From Actinoplanes lobatus (GTDB lineage Bacteria; Actinomycetota; Actinomycetes; Mycobacteriales; Micromonosporaceae), in contig NZ_JACHNC010000001.1 of NCBI RefSeq assembly GCF_014205215.1, positions 1,059,001 through 1,123,000 of the forward strand: a stretch of 64,000 bases of DNA, read 5' to 3'. Position numbers and translations under genes: made by a program. Position 1 is the stretch's first letter. Each line of letters begins with the position of its first letter. Of this stretch, positions 35,641-45,221 are shown in pieces. The notes under the pieces were generated by a model. It was not told the origin of the DNA, ran no database searches, and saw nothing but the letters and a program-made list of their open reading frames with translations.

Positions 35641-35677
35641 AGACCTTCTCCGGTACGGACACCGCGCGCGAGACGCG

Positions 35678-35707
35678 GAGCGGCGGGCTCCCGGGAGCCC
35701 GCCGCTC
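35678..35707. terminator. Bidirectional terminator between the regulator and PKD protein genes
   Basis: A perfect 13-bp inverted repeat (35678-35690 with 35695-35707, GAGCGGCGGGCTC) with a 4-nt loop, between two converging stops. Confidence 0.75.
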
Positions 35708-35729
35708 GTCGTGTCCAGCGCTGGTGGGG

Positions 35730-37853
35730 TCAGTTGGTGACGTTCACCGGGGTGGCCAGGAGGCGGCCGCCGGTGGAGCTGACCAGGCTGATCGTGCGGA
35801 TGGTGTTGCCCGGGTTCGGGCCGGTCACCCGGATGCTGAACGCGCCGGCCGCGTCCACCGTCCCGGTGCCGATGACCCGGCCGGTGAGCACGTCACCCAG
35901 CACCGCGGTGATCCGCTGCCCGGCGACGATGCCGCTCGTGCCGGAGATCCGCCACTCGTTGTTGCCGGTGCGGTAGCGGACCGACAGGCCGGTGAACGTC
36001 TCCCCCTGCGGACGGATCGTCACCTGGTCGCTGTGCGGTCCGGCCGCGCCGGTGACGGTCAACTCCAGGACCACCGGCTCGTTGTTGTAGACGTACCCCG
36101 TGTTGGGGCCGGGCGCGGCGGGCAGCGCCTGGGTCGGGTAGGTGAAGGTCGGCTTCGCGCTGTTCAGCCCGTTCAGCAGCACCGTCGGCCCGGACACCTG
36201 CCGCCACGCGTACGTCGAGGTGCCGGTCGAGCCGGTGCCGTCGAGAGTGACGGTGCGACCGCGGATCACGGTCTGGTCGGCGCCGGCGTTCGCCACGGCC
36301 GGAGCGGCGCCGGCGACCGTCACCGACAGCGTGATCGGCGCGCCGGCCCCGCTCGGACCGGCCACCAGCAGCTGGAACGTGTAGGTGCCGGCCTGCGCCG
36401 GGTCGAAGCTCGCGACCTTGGTGGCGGCGTCGGTCAGGGCGACGGCCGGGCCGCCGGTCTGGGTCCAGGCGTAGGTGTCGATCGCGCCGGTCGAGCCGGA
36501 GCCGTCCAGGACGACCCGCTGCCCGGCGACCGCGCCGAGGGTGGCGATCGCCGAGGCGACCGGGAGCTCCGGAAGGAACGCGTCGCCGGTGCCGCTGACC
36601 GGCACGGTCGTCGAACCACCGCTCGACGAGGTGACGGTGATCGTGGCGGGCGGGGCGACGACATCGGTGAACGGCGTCGCGCCGACGTCGCCGAACCCGG
36701 TGACGGCGAACGTCGGCGGGGTCGCGTCGGCGTCGCTGGAGGTGGCGGCGACGGTCAGGGTGGCGGCGTCGGCGTCGTACCGGGCCTCGGTGACCCGGAC
36801 GACGTCGACCAGGGTCCGGGACTTCCGGGCGACCGGGCGGTCGCCCGCGTTGACCACCTCGATCTTCGTGCCGGCGGGCACCGAGCCGGTCACCGGGAAG
36901 CGGCCGTAGTAGCGGCCGTTCGCGCCGCGCAGGCGGGTGGTCCGGAAGCCGAGCGTCTCGTTGCCGGTCACCTCGACGGCCTGGCCGGGCTCGCTGCTGG
37001 CGTACACCTCGATGACGCCCTTGCCGTCCGCGCCGACGGTGTAGGTGGCCTGGTCGATGTCGACGCCACCGTTCTGGGCGTACCGGCCCTGGACGCTGAA
37101 CTGATCGGTGAAGCCGACCTGCGTCCAGCCTCCGCTGGTCGGTTCGAACCGCTCGATCCGGATGAAGTTCGTGCCGTACGGGCTGCCGACGACCTCGTGG
37201 TCGACCCCCGGGTCGCCGACGTAACCGGCCGGGGCCGCCGGGGCCTCCGCCGGGTCCCACTTCAGGAACGGGCCGATCCGGCTGGTCAGGGCCTGCCCGA
37301 AGGCGCCGGCCGTGGTGCCGATGTCCTCGGTCATCCGGATGCCGCGGTCGGTGGCGGTCAGGTCGTCGACGCCGTACGGGTGGGTGATCCGGTAACGCTC
37401 GCCCTCGGCGGCGTCGAACCGGATCCGGATCCGGCCGAACACCATCTGGTCGCCGTCGCGGACCTGCTCGGCGGCCCAGGCGCCCTCCAGGTCCATGCCG
37501 ATGGTGGCGTCCACCCCGTTGGCGAGGGTCAGTTCGGCCCCGGCGAGCTGGTAGAAGAACTCGCCCGGGAAGTTGTCCGGGTACGAGATCGGCAGGTCCG
37601 GGTCCGGCACCTCGTCCGGCAGGGTGGAGCAGAGCGGGTCGTCGAGCGTCGTGCAGGCCTCCAGCCGCACGCCCTCGCTGTCCCGGTACCAGGCCGGGAA
37701 ACCGTGCTCGGCGAGCGGCCCGGCCTGGGTCAGTCGCCCGGTCCGGGGTGTGGACGGCTCCACCACGACCGCGAGAGCGACGCCCGCCAACGGTGCGATC
37801 ACCGCCACGGTCACCCCCGCGGTGACCGCGAGGCGGCCCAGCTTCTTCTTCAT
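35730..37853 (-). CDS. Secreted PKD-domain surface protein
   Basis: A 707-residue exported protein with a signal peptide (about 1-30, KKKLGRLAVTAGVTVAVIAPLAGVALA). The N-terminal region (about 35-330) is unfamiliar, and includes YRDSEGVRLEACTTLDDPLC with two cysteines. A beta-sandwich region (about 330-450) is followed by two PKD-like domains (about 465-540, GQRVVLDGSGSTGAIDTYAWTQ, and about 545-640, GRTVTLDGTGSTGTSTYAWRQ) and a C-terminal Ig-like domain. PKD folds bind polysaccharide or protein, so an adhesive or cell-surface role is likely; no enzymatic motif is seen. The ATG has AGGAG five bases upstream. It has no obvious partner: the regulator is convergent and the ABC genes downstream of it in the window are read separately. 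Similar proteins are common in Actinoplanes-like genomes, as far as I recall. Confidence 0.78.
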   Translation of the reverse strand: MKKKLGRLAVTAGVTVAVIAPLAGVALAVVVEPSTPRTGRLTQAGPLAEHGFPAWYRDSEGVRLEACTTLDDPLCSTLPDEVPDPDLPISYPDNFPGEFFYQLAGAELTLANGVDATIGMDLEGAWAAEQVRDGDQMVFGRIRIRFDAAEGERYRITHPYGVDDLTATDRGIRMTEDIGTTAGAFGQALTSRIGPFLKWDPAEAPAAPAGYVGDPGVDHEVVGSPYGTNFIRIERFEPTSGGWTQVGFTDQFSVQGRYAQNGGVDIDQATYTVGADGKGVIEVYASSEPGQAVEVTGNETLGFRTTRLRGANGRYYGRFPVTGSVPAGTKIEVVNAGDRPVARKSRTLVDVVRVTEARYDADAATLTVAATSSDADATPPTFAVTGFGDVGATPFTDVVAPPATITVTSSSGGSTTVPVSGTGDAFLPELPVASAIATLGAVAGQRVVLDGSGSTGAIDTYAWTQTGGPAVALTDAATKVASFDPAQAGTYTFQLLVAGPSGAGAPITLSVTVAGAAPAVANAGADQTVIRGRTVTLDGTGSTGTSTYAWRQVSGPTVLLNGLNSAKPTFTYPTQALPAAPGPNTGYVYNNEPVVLELTVTGAAGPHSDQVTIRPQGETFTGLSVRYRTGNNEWRISGTSGIVAGQRITAVLGDVLTGRVIGTGTVDAAGAFSIRVTGPNPGNTIRTISLVSSTGGRLLATPVNVTN

Positions 37854-37994
37854 CGAACTCCTCGGTTCTGGCGGATTCGGTTCGACCGGGAACCCTGCCG
37901 GGCGGACCTCTGGTCCGCCTGAGTTCGGCCCTGCGCTGCCTTAGCGTTCGCTGAGGACGGCTTCACCCGTACCCCCGTGGTCTGCGGAAAGGGT

Positions 37995-38028
37995 GAGGCC
38001 CGCCCACCGGGAGCGGTGGACGGGCCTC
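37995..38028 (-). terminator. Terminator after the ABC transporter genes
   Basis: A 14-bp stem with one mismatch (38015-38028 with 37995-38008, GAGGCCCGYCCACC) and a 6-nt loop, 24 bp past the stop of the last permease gene. Confidence 0.65.
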
Positions 38029-38052
38029 GACCGGCCTGATCGTGGAGAGGCG

Positions 38053-38907
38053 CTACTTGAGAGCGCCCTCCATGATGCCGCGGACCAGCTGCCGGCCGCC
38101 GATGAGCAGCAGGACGATCAGCGGGACCGTGGCGACGAAGGCGCCGGCCAGCACCCGGCGGTAGACCACGTAGTTGCCGCTGGCCAGGTCCGACAGGGCC
38201 ACCATCGAGGTGGGGAAATCGGTGCCGTTCAGCGTGATCAGCGGCCACTGGAAGTCGTTCCAGGTGGCCACGAAGGTGAGCAGGCCGAGCACGGCGAGGG
38301 CCGGACGGATCGCCGGGACCACGACGGTCCAGTAGATCCGCAGGGTGAGCGCGCCGTCGATCCGGGCGGCCTCGACCAGTTCGTCCGGGATCGCGTGCCC
38401 GATGAACTGGCGCATGTAGAAGACGCCGAACGCGCTGACCAGGCCGGGTGCGATGACCGCGATCAGCTGACCGTTCCAGCCCAGCTTGCCCATCAGGATG
38501 TAGAGGGCGACCACGCCGAGCTGGTTCGGCACGGTCAGCGTCAGGATGACGACGAACATCAGGACGTTGTTGCCCTTGAAGCGCAGCTTGGCGAAGGCGA
38601 AGCCGGCCAGCGAGCAGAAGAACAGCGTCGACGCGGTCACCGCGAGGGCCACGATCAGGCTGTTGATCAGCGAGGCGGTGAAGTAGACGTCCTGGAGGGT
38701 GAAGACCTCGCGCAGGTTGACCATCAGCTGGTCGCCGGGGATCACCGACGGCGGCGACTTCATGACGGCGTCGTCGTTGCTCGTCGCGATGACGAACATC
38801 CAGTACACCGGGAACGCCGAGACCGCCAGGATGGCGAACAGCCCGAGGTAGGACTTCCAGGTGCCCGGGGTGTCCTGGGGCGCGCGGCTCAACAGGCGGG
38901 TGCTCAC
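38053..38907 (-). CDS. Sugar ABC transporter permease (MalG type)
   Basis: A 284-residue inner-membrane permease with six hydrophobic segments and the EAA loop EAARIDGALTLRIYWTVVVP (about 190-209), which docks the ATPase. The family is the carbohydrate uptake (CUT1) type. The GTG start (38905-38907) overlaps the TGA of the partner permease by 4 nt. It is the last gene of a substrate-binding protein/permease/permease operon with no ATPase gene; in actinobacteria a shared ATPase of the MsiK type often serves such importers. The substrate is unknown. Confidence 0.93.
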   Translation of the reverse strand: MSTRLLSRAPQDTPGTWKSYLGLFAILAVSAFPVYWMFVIATSNDDAVMKSPPSVIPGDQLMVNLREVFTLQDVYFTASLINSLIVALAVTASTLFFCSLAGFAFAKLRFKGNNVLMFVVILTLTVPNQLGVVALYILMGKLGWNGQLIAVIAPGLVSAFGVFYMRQFIGHAIPDELVEAARIDGALTLRIYWTVVVPAIRPALAVLGLLTFVATWNDFQWPLITLNGTDFPTSMVALSDLASGNYVVYRRVLAGAFVATVPLIVLLLIGGRQLVRGIMEGALK

Positions 38908-39884
38908 TTTCCGCCTCCCAGGCGCCGGGTGGCCAGCGCGTTGATCGCGGCCACGATCAGGATGATGAGGAACAGCGCCCAGCTCATCGCGGCCGCGTAC
39001 CCGAGGTTGAGGTCACGCCAGCCGACCTTGTAGATCAGCTGCGCGATGGTCCGCCACTGGTGGTCGTAACCGCCGTTGGCCAGCGCCGGGTTCTCGTCGA
39101 AGAGCATCGGCTCGTTGAAGAGCTGGAGCCCGCCGATGGTGGAGAGGATGACGGTGAACAGCACGACCGGCTGGATCATCGGCACCGTGATCCGCCAGAG
39201 CTGACGCCACGGGCCGGCGCCGTCGACGGCCGCCGCCTCGTAGACGTCCTTCGGGATGGCCTGCATGGCGGACAGGTAGAGCAGCGCGTTGTAGCCGATC
39301 CACTTCCAGTTGACCATGGTGGCGATGGCGATCCAGCTGCTCCAGGTGTCGGCCCGCCAGTCGAGCGGTTGCTCCTCGCCGAAGCCGACCAGCGACAGCA
39401 TCCAGTTGGCCAGGCCGTAGTCACGGCTGAAGAAGACCGCGAAGACCAGGGTCGACGCGGCCACCGGGGTGACGTACGGCAACAGGACGCCGATCCGCCA
39501 GAACGTGGCGCCGCGCAGCTTGCGGTTCAGCAGGTTCGCCAGCATCAGCGCGATGAGCAACTGCGGAACGGTGGAGAGGATGAAGATGCCGAACGTGTTG
39601 ACCAGGGCGTCCCAGAAATCGGTGTCGCTCGCCAGCTTGGTGAAGTTCTCCATGCCGGCCCAGCCGGTGAGCGTCGGGTCGTCCAGGCGCCAGTGGCGCA
39701 GCGCCACCACGCCGTTGAAGATGATCGGGAACAGGCCGAAGATCGCGAAGAGCACGAAGAACGGCGCGATCAGCAGGTAAGGCACGGTCTTGGTGTCGAA
39801 ACGGTAGAGCCAGAACTTCGCGCGGTTCGGCGGTGCGTGTTTCGGCTCCTCGGTCCGCACCACGCGTACGTCGGTGAGGGACAC
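38904..39884 (-). CDS. Sugar ABC transporter permease (MalF type)
   Basis: A 326-residue permease with six hydrophobic segments starting at about residue 35 (YLLIAPFFVLFAIFGLFPII) and the EAA loop EAAAVDGAGPWRQLWRITVP. The GTG start (39882-39884) has AGAGGAG five bases upstream; the frame is open further but without a start context. It pairs with the downstream permease, which overlaps it by 4 nt. The solute-binding lipoprotein gene precedes it by 67 bp. This is a CUT1-family carbohydrate importer. Confidence 0.93.
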   Translation of the reverse strand: MSLTDVRVVRTEEPKHAPPNRAKFWLYRFDTKTVPYLLIAPFFVLFAIFGLFPIIFNGVVALRHWRLDDPTLTGWAGMENFTKLASDTDFWDALVNTFGIFILSTVPQLLIALMLANLLNRKLRGATFWRIGVLLPYVTPVAASTLVFAVFFSRDYGLANWMLSLVGFGEEQPLDWRADTWSSWIAIATMVNWKWIGYNALLYLSAMQAIPKDVYEAAAVDGAGPWRQLWRITVPMIQPVVLFTVILSTIGGLQLFNEPMLFDENPALANGGYDHQWRTIAQLIYKVGWRDLNLGYAAAMSWALFLIILIVAAINALATRRLGGGK

Positions 39885-39951
39885 GACTACTCCTCTTACG
39901 GGCCGGACGGCGGGACGGCCGAAGCCGCCCCGCCGTTGCGGAGGATTCAGG

Positions 39952-41235
39952 TCAGGACTTGGATGCCTTCTCGGCTTCCTTGACCGCCTCGGCCCAGGCA
40001 TCGGCCGACTTGAGCTTGCCCTGGCCGACCCGGTTGATCACGTTCTCCACGGCGACGCGGGTCGGGCCGTTCTTCTTACCGAGGTACTGCGGCTTCAGGT
40101 TCTCCGCGGTGGAGGCGAAGATCTGGCCGGTCGGCGCGTCGGTGAAGAACTCCTTCTTGAAGTTCAGCACGTTGGGGTCCTTGTAGAGGGCCGGCTGCGA
40201 GGGCAGGTTGCCGACCGTCTTGAAGACCTCGATCTGCTGCTCGGGCTGGATCAGCCACTCGACGAACTTGTAGGCCTCATCGACGTTCTTGCCCTGCTTC
40301 GGGATGGTCCACCAGGAGCCGCCCCAGTTACCGCCGCCGCCCGGGATCGCGGCGATGTCCCACTTGCCCTTCTGATCGGGCGCGGTGTCCTGGATGTGGC
40401 CGAGCATCCACGCCGGGCAGGCGAGGACGGCGAACTGGTCCTTCTTGAAGCCCTGGTCCCAGTTCGGCTGGAAGCTGGCCAGGTTCGCGGAGATGCCCGC
40501 GTCGAGGGCCTTCATCGCGACGTCGAAGCCGGCCTTCGGGCCGCCCTCCATCTGGAGGGTCTCCTGCTGGTCGTAGAAGCCGACCGGCTGCTGCGAGAGG
40601 ACCGGGTTGAACAGGTTGGTGGCCGAGTCGACGAACTTCTTGCCGGTCTTCGCCGTGTACGTCTTACCGGTCTCGATGAACGCGTTCCAGTCCGGCCACA
40701 ACTTGGAGACCGACTCACGATCGGTGGGCAGGCCGGCCGCCTTGAACAGGTCGGTGCGGTAGCACATGGCCAGGCCGCCGACGTCGGTGCCGAGGCCGAT
40801 CTGCTTGCCGTCAGCCGACTGCGAGGCCTTCCACTTCCAGTCCAGGTACTTCGACTCGTAGCTGCTCGCGCCCTTGTCGTTCAGGTTGACGAACTGGTCC
40901 GCCTGACCACGGAACTGGACGATGAAGCCCTCGTCGACGGCCGAGATGTCCGGAGCGCCGGAGCCCGCGACCAGCTTCTTCTGCAGGTCCTCGTGCTGAG
41001 CGTTGTACTCGCCCGAGTTCAGGGCGATCTTGATGTTGGGGTGATCGGCCTCGTACTTGGCCTTGAGGGCGTCCAGGCCCATGTCGCCCCAGAAGTTGAC
41101 CTTCAGGGTGATCTGGCCGCCTTCGGTGCTGGAGTCGTTGCCCTCCAGCGCCTGGCCACTGCAGCCGGCGATGGCCAGCGCGGCGACGAGGCCGGCGGCC
41201 CCCACGCGCGCGGCGCGACGTCCGAAACGTTCCAT
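39952..41235 (-). CDS. Sugar ABC transporter substrate-binding lipoprotein
   Basis: A 427-residue extracellular solute-binding protein of family 1. The lipobox AIAGC places the lipid-modified cysteine at residue 25, so the mature protein is anchored outside the membrane. The rest is the two-lobed periplasmic-binding fold with many aromatic residues (NWGGSWWTIPKQGKN, WDQGFKKDQFAVLACPAWMLG) of the kind that stack on sugars. ATG 41233-41235 has GGAGGA five bases upstream. It is the first gene of the importer operon and is divergent from a LacI-family gene across 261 bp, which suggests that the regulator controls it. Resemblance to cellobiose or oligosaccharide binders is general only; the sugar is not known. 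Confidence 0.93.
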   Translation of the reverse strand: MERFGRRAARVGAAGLVAALAIAGCSGQALEGNDSSTEGGQITLKVNFWGDMGLDALKAKYEADHPNIKIALNSGEYNAQHEDLQKKLVAGSGAPDISAVDEGFIVQFRGQADQFVNLNDKGASSYESKYLDWKWKASQSADGKQIGLGTDVGGLAMCYRTDLFKAAGLPTDRESVSKLWPDWNAFIETGKTYTAKTGKKFVDSATNLFNPVLSQQPVGFYDQQETLQMEGGPKAGFDVAMKALDAGISANLASFQPNWDQGFKKDQFAVLACPAWMLGHIQDTAPDQKGKWDIAAIPGGGGNWGGSWWTIPKQGKNVDEAYKFVEWLIQPEQQIEVFKTVGNLPSQPALYKDPNVLNFKKEFFTDAPTGQIFASTAENLKPQYLGKKNGPTRVAVENVINRVGQGKLKSADAWAEAVKEAEKASKS

Positions 41236-41496
41236 GTCATTCCTCCGCAAGGAGATGCGCATCACTGAACCGGGTAAGTTGGGGGAACCGTAAGCCCGGC
41301 TTTCAGCCATGTCAATACCGGGTTACGGGCGCGCTCCCAACCCCACCCAGTCCGGATTATTCGGACACCAGGTTTACATTGTCCGATGTGTGCCGTAACA
41401 CTTAACCGATCAAGCGTGTGTCGGACGTCGAGGGAGTCCGTCGGCGTGCACCCGGCGCCCGATAAGCTCGGCGGCAGTGGGGACAGAGGAGACTGA
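41236..41496. promoter_or_regulatory. Divergent promoter region of the ABC operon and lacI-family gene
   Basis: This 261-bp region contains no gene. An inverted repeat GTCCGGATTATTCGGAC (41350-41366, 5-bp arms) and related GTCCGATG and GTCGGACG sequences nearby could be operator half-sites for the LacI-family protein, but none is a classical CG-centred LacI palindrome. Confidence 0.3.
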
Positions 41497-42510
41497 GTGA
41501 AGCGGCCCACAATCGCCGACATCGCACGGCGGGCGGGCGTGTCCAAGGGCGCCGTGTCGTACGCGCTCAACGGCCAGCCAGGCGTCTCCGAGGCGACCCG
41601 TAAACGCATCCTGTCGATCGCCCAGGAGATCGGGTTCAACGCCAACAGCGCGGCCCGGGCCCTGTCCGGCGCCCGCGCGCGGGCCGTCGGCCTGACCCTG
41701 TGCCGGCCCGCCCGGCTGCTCGGCATAGAGCCCTGGTTCATGGGCCTGATCAGCGGTTTCGAGGCCGAGCTGGGTGAGCGGTCGTACGCGCTGACACTCC
41801 AGGTGGTGGCCACCCCCGAGCAGGAGGTCGAGGTCTACCGCCGCTGGTGGGGCGAACGCCGGATCGACGGCGTGATCGTCACCGACATCCGGGAGAACGA
41901 CATCCGCATCCCGGTCCTCCAGGAACTCCAGCTCCCGGCCATCGTGATCGGCGGCCCCGGCGACACCGGGCCGATCGCCCAGATCTGGTCCGACGACGCC
42001 GGCGCCATCACCGAGGCGGTCCGCTACCTGGTCGCCCTGGGGCACCACCGGATCGCCCGGGTCAGCGGCCCGCCCGGCCTACTGCACACACAGAACCGCA
42101 CCAAGGCCTTCGAGGGCGTCTGCGCCGCCCTCGGCCTGGACCACTCGATCACCATCCCGGCCGACTACACCGGCGAGGAGGGCAGCCGGGCCACCCGGCG
42201 CCTGCTGATCGGCGGGGACCGGCCCACCGCGATCATCTACGACAACGACGTGATGGCGGTCGCCGGCCTGGCCGTGGCACAGGAGATGGGCCTCTCCGTA
42301 CCGGGCGACCTGTCCATCGTGGCCTGGGACGACTCGCCACTGTGCAGCCTCGTCCACCCGCCGCTCACCGCGCTCAGCCGGGACATCTCGGCGTACGGGG
42401 CACAGGCCGCCCGGGAGCTGCTCAACGCCATCGACGGCACCAAGGTGGGCAACGTGGAGGCGGGCCGGGTGCACCTCACCCCACGCGGGAGCACCGCGCC
42501 GCCGCGCTAG
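41497..42510 (+). CDS. LacI-family transcriptional regulator
   Basis: A 337-residue repressor. The N-terminal helix-turn-helix and hinge helix are PTIADIARRAGVSKGAVSYALNGQ (residues 4-27) and SAARALSG, followed by a periplasmic-binding-like effector domain (about 62-330) that senses a sugar. The GTG start (41497-41499) follows GAGGAGAC. It is divergent from the sugar importer operon, its likely target. The TAG stop overlaps the TAG of the convergent GGDEF-EAL gene within CTAG, a 4-nt tail-to-tail overlap with no space for a terminator. Confidence 0.92.
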   Translation: MKRPTIADIARRAGVSKGAVSYALNGQPGVSEATRKRILSIAQEIGFNANSAARALSGARARAVGLTLCRPARLLGIEPWFMGLISGFEAELGERSYALTLQVVATPEQEVEVYRRWWGERRIDGVIVTDIRENDIRIPVLQELQLPAIVIGGPGDTGPIAQIWSDDAGAITEAVRYLVALGHHRIARVSGPPGLLHTQNRTKAFEGVCAALGLDHSITIPADYTGEEGSRATRRLLIGGDRPTAIIYDNDVMAVAGLAVAQEMGLSVPGDLSIVAWDDSPLCSLVHPPLTALSRDISAYGAQAARELLNAIDGTKVGNVEAGRVHLTPRGSTAPPR

Positions 42511-45020
42511 CCGCGGTGGCTCTCCAGGTAGGCCTCGACGCGCTCGGCCGGGCCCGGGTAACCGAGCGCGAAACCCTGGCCGTACCGGCAGCCGGCCGCC
42601 ACCGCCCGGGCGATCTGCTCGTCGGTCTCCAAACCCTTGGCCACCACGTCCAGGCCCAGCCGGCGACCGAGACTGACCACCACGTCCAGCACCGCCGGGC
42701 CGCCGCCGACCACCGCCTCCGAGGACGGGTCGACCAGCGCCCGGCTCAGCTTCAGCATGTCCACCGGCAGCCGCCGCAGATGCGACAGCGACGTCTGGCC
42801 CGACCCGAAGTCGTCCAGCGCGGCCCGGACACCGAGTTTGCGCAGCCCGGCCAGGGCGGCCACGATCGCCGGCACGTCCTCGGCGATCCAGGTCTCGGCC
42901 ACCTCCACGACCAGGCGCTCCGGAAGGAGGCCGTGGCGCCGCAGGATGGTGGCGACCCGGTCCGGGAAACGGGCGGTGAGCAGCTCACGCGGCCCCACGT
43001 TCACGGACAGCCAGAAATCGTCGCGCACCGTCCATGAACAGAGACGGCGGCACGCCTCGTCGAGCACCCACTCGTCCAGCTCGGCGGTGATCCCCAGCGC
43101 CGCGGCGATCGGCAGCAGCTCCCCCGGCGCGATGGTGCCCAGCTGCGGGTGCCGCCAGCGGATCAGCGCCTCGACCCCGGCCGGGCGGCCGTCGCGCAGC
43201 GCCGACACCGGCTGGAAGACCAGATCCAGCTCCCCGCGGCCGGCCGCGCCGAGCAGCTGCTGCTCCAGCTCCATCCGGCGGTGCAGCTGGATCTCCACGT
43301 CCGGGTCGTACCACTCGACCCGGTCCCGGCCCAGCTGCCGGGCCCGCTGCCGGGCCAGGTCCGCCTGCCGCAGCACGTCGTCCGAGTCGGCGCCACCGGC
43401 CAGCTCGGCCAGGCCCACGCTGGTGTAGAGCGTCACGGTCGCCCCGGGCAGCGGGTACGGCTCGCCGAGAGTCGTGACGATCCGGGCGGCCAGGGCGTAC
43501 GCGGGCACCGCCGACTCACCGGTCAGCACCGCGAACTCGTCGCCGCCCAGCCGGGCCGCCACGTCCTCGCCACCGAGCAGGCCCCGGATCCGGCGGCTCA
43601 CCTCGACCAGCACGGCGTCGCCGATCTCCCGGCCCCGGGTGTCGTTGACCTCGGCCAGCCCGTGCAGGTCGATCACCAGCAGAGTGCCCTGCTGCCCGGC
43701 CCGGCGGCGGAAGGCCAGCAGGTCCCGCATCAGCGCCCGGCGGTTCGCCAGGCCGGTCAGCTGGTCCAGATAGGAGAGCCGGCTCAGGGTGCGCTCCAGG
43801 TGCCGGCGCTCGCCGACGTCCCGGACGTGCACCACGAGCGCCGCCACCTCGGGGACCGCCCGCTGGTCGGAGATCGTCGACTCGGTGTCCCGCCAGAGCT
43901 GGGCGCCGTCCCGCAGCCGGGCGTTGACCAGCACCGGCGGCCCGCCCTCGTGCTCACCGGCGAGGATCGACCCGATCACCGCGTCCGCGTCCGCCGCGTC
44001 GTCCGGGTGGATCAGCTCACGGAACTCCCGGCCGATCACCTCCTCGTCACGCAGCCCGAACAGGCGGGCCGCGGCCGGGGACTGCCAGCGGACGGTCAAT
44101 CTCTCGTCCAGGACCAGCGTCAGGTCGGTGGCGCCGGCCACCAGGGAACGGAAGTGCGCCTCGGCCACCCGCAGCCGGCCCGCGTACCGGCGGATGTCGC
44201 GCACCACGAGCAGTTCCCGTACGACCAGGACGCTGACCATCACGAGACCGAAGATGATCGCCTCGGTGTCGAAGTCCCGGACCGTCACCAGGTGCCAGAT
44301 CGCGGCGACCACACCGACCGCGGCCGGCACCGCCAGCAGCGGATAGCTGGCCAGGTACTGGTCCGGGTGGCGGGGCTCCAGCGGCGGGGGCGGCAGGTCC
44401 CGCCGGGAGCCGCCGGCCGCCGACGCGGTCAGCCCACCCACCACCAGCAGCGTGGCCGCCCCGAGCAGCGGGCCGGTGGAACGGTAGGCGAGCATCCCCA
44501 GCCCGATCAGGACCAGCGACGATCCGGCGCCGCACCACATGGCCGGCACCGGGCGGGGCCGGGCCCGCAGCACGATCACCGTGACCATCGCGACGCCGCC
44601 GGCCGCGATGAGCAGCGCCGGCACCAGCTCGGGACGCCGGGTGGTGGCCGGGATCAGGTACGCCGCGAAGCCCAGGCTCACCCCGAGCCCCACCCCGTCG
44701 AACATCCGCCGCAGCCGGACCACCCAGTTCCGGGCCGCGCCGGGCAGCAACGACGTGCCGGTCACGAAGCAGATCGCGGCGACGGCCAGCCCGGCGGTCA
44801 GCCCGGCGACCCGGTGCTCCGGCGCCCACCACGGGATCAGCCCGGTCAGCCCGGTGGCCAGCGCGCCCATGCCCACGAAACCGGCGCCCCGGCAGGCCAC
44901 GAAGGTGCCGTCGGCGCGGTGGATCGACAGCGCCACGCGGATCAGGACGGCGGCCGCACCGAGGCCGGCGACGGCGATCGCCAGCGCCGCGACAGCGGAG
45001 CCGGGTGGCACGGCGGTCAT
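42507..45020 (-). CDS. Membrane PAS-GGDEF-EAL protein with degenerate EAL site
   Basis: An 837-residue signalling protein. Eight to ten hydrophobic segments (about 8-275) are followed by a PAS domain (about 287-400, EAHFRSLVAGATDLTLVLDE), a GGDEF domain (about 410-570, intact GGDEF) and an EAL domain (about 580-830). EAL and DDFGSG are present. However, the KID motif reads KLS and the EGVE loop reads KGLE, so the aspartate and glutamate that bind metal in active phosphodiesterases are lost. I expect cyclase activity, with the EAL domain perhaps binding c-di-GMP without cutting it. The ATG at 45018-45020 is preferred over an earlier in-frame start because the added residues are Arg/Pro-rich and non-hydrophobic. 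It overlaps the lacI-family stop. Confidence 0.88.
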   Translation of the reverse strand: MTAVPPGSAVAALAIAVAGLGAAAVLIRVALSIHRADGTFVACRGAGFVGMGALATGLTGLIPWWAPEHRVAGLTAGLAVAAICFVTGTSLLPGAARNWVVRLRRMFDGVGLGVSLGFAAYLIPATTRRPELVPALLIAAGGVAMVTVIVLRARPRPVPAMWCGAGSSLVLIGLGMLAYRSTGPLLGAATLLVVGGLTASAAGGSRRDLPPPPLEPRHPDQYLASYPLLAVPAAVGVVAAIWHLVTVRDFDTEAIIFGLVMVSVLVVRELLVVRDIRRYAGRLRVAEAHFRSLVAGATDLTLVLDERLTVRWQSPAAARLFGLRDEEVIGREFRELIHPDDAADADAVIGSILAGEHEGGPPVLVNARLRDGAQLWRDTESTISDQRAVPEVAALVVHVRDVGERRHLERTLSRLSYLDQLTGLANRRALMRDLLAFRRRAGQQGTLLVIDLHGLAEVNDTRGREIGDAVLVEVSRRIRGLLGGEDVAARLGGDEFAVLTGESAVPAYALAARIVTTLGEPYPLPGATVTLYTSVGLAELAGGADSDDVLRQADLARQRARQLGRDRVEWYDPDVEIQLHRRMELEQQLLGAAGRGELDLVFQPVSALRDGRPAGVEALIRWRHPQLGTIAPGELLPIAAALGITAELDEWVLDEACRRLCSWTVRDDFWLSVNVGPRELLTARFPDRVATILRRHGLLPERLVVEVAETWIAEDVPAIVAALAGLRKLGVRAALDDFGSGQTSLSHLRRLPVDMLKLSRALVDPSSEAVVGGGPAVLDVVVSLGRRLGLDVVAKGLETDEQIARAVAAGCRYGQGFALGYPGPAERVEAYLESHRG

Positions 45021-45221
45021 CGGCGGTCCTCTGCTGTCGGCCCGGCGCGCCGGGGTGGGGCGGAGCGAGAGGGAGCTGCACCGGGTCAACGAGGGTCCCC
45101 GGATCGGGTTACGGCACGGCGTGTCACCGTCCCACGAACGGAATCGTCTGCCATTCAACGATGACGGTCAACCGGTGACCGGGCGGACGGGCCCGGCGTA
45201 CCGGGTGGGAGGATGGGGGAT

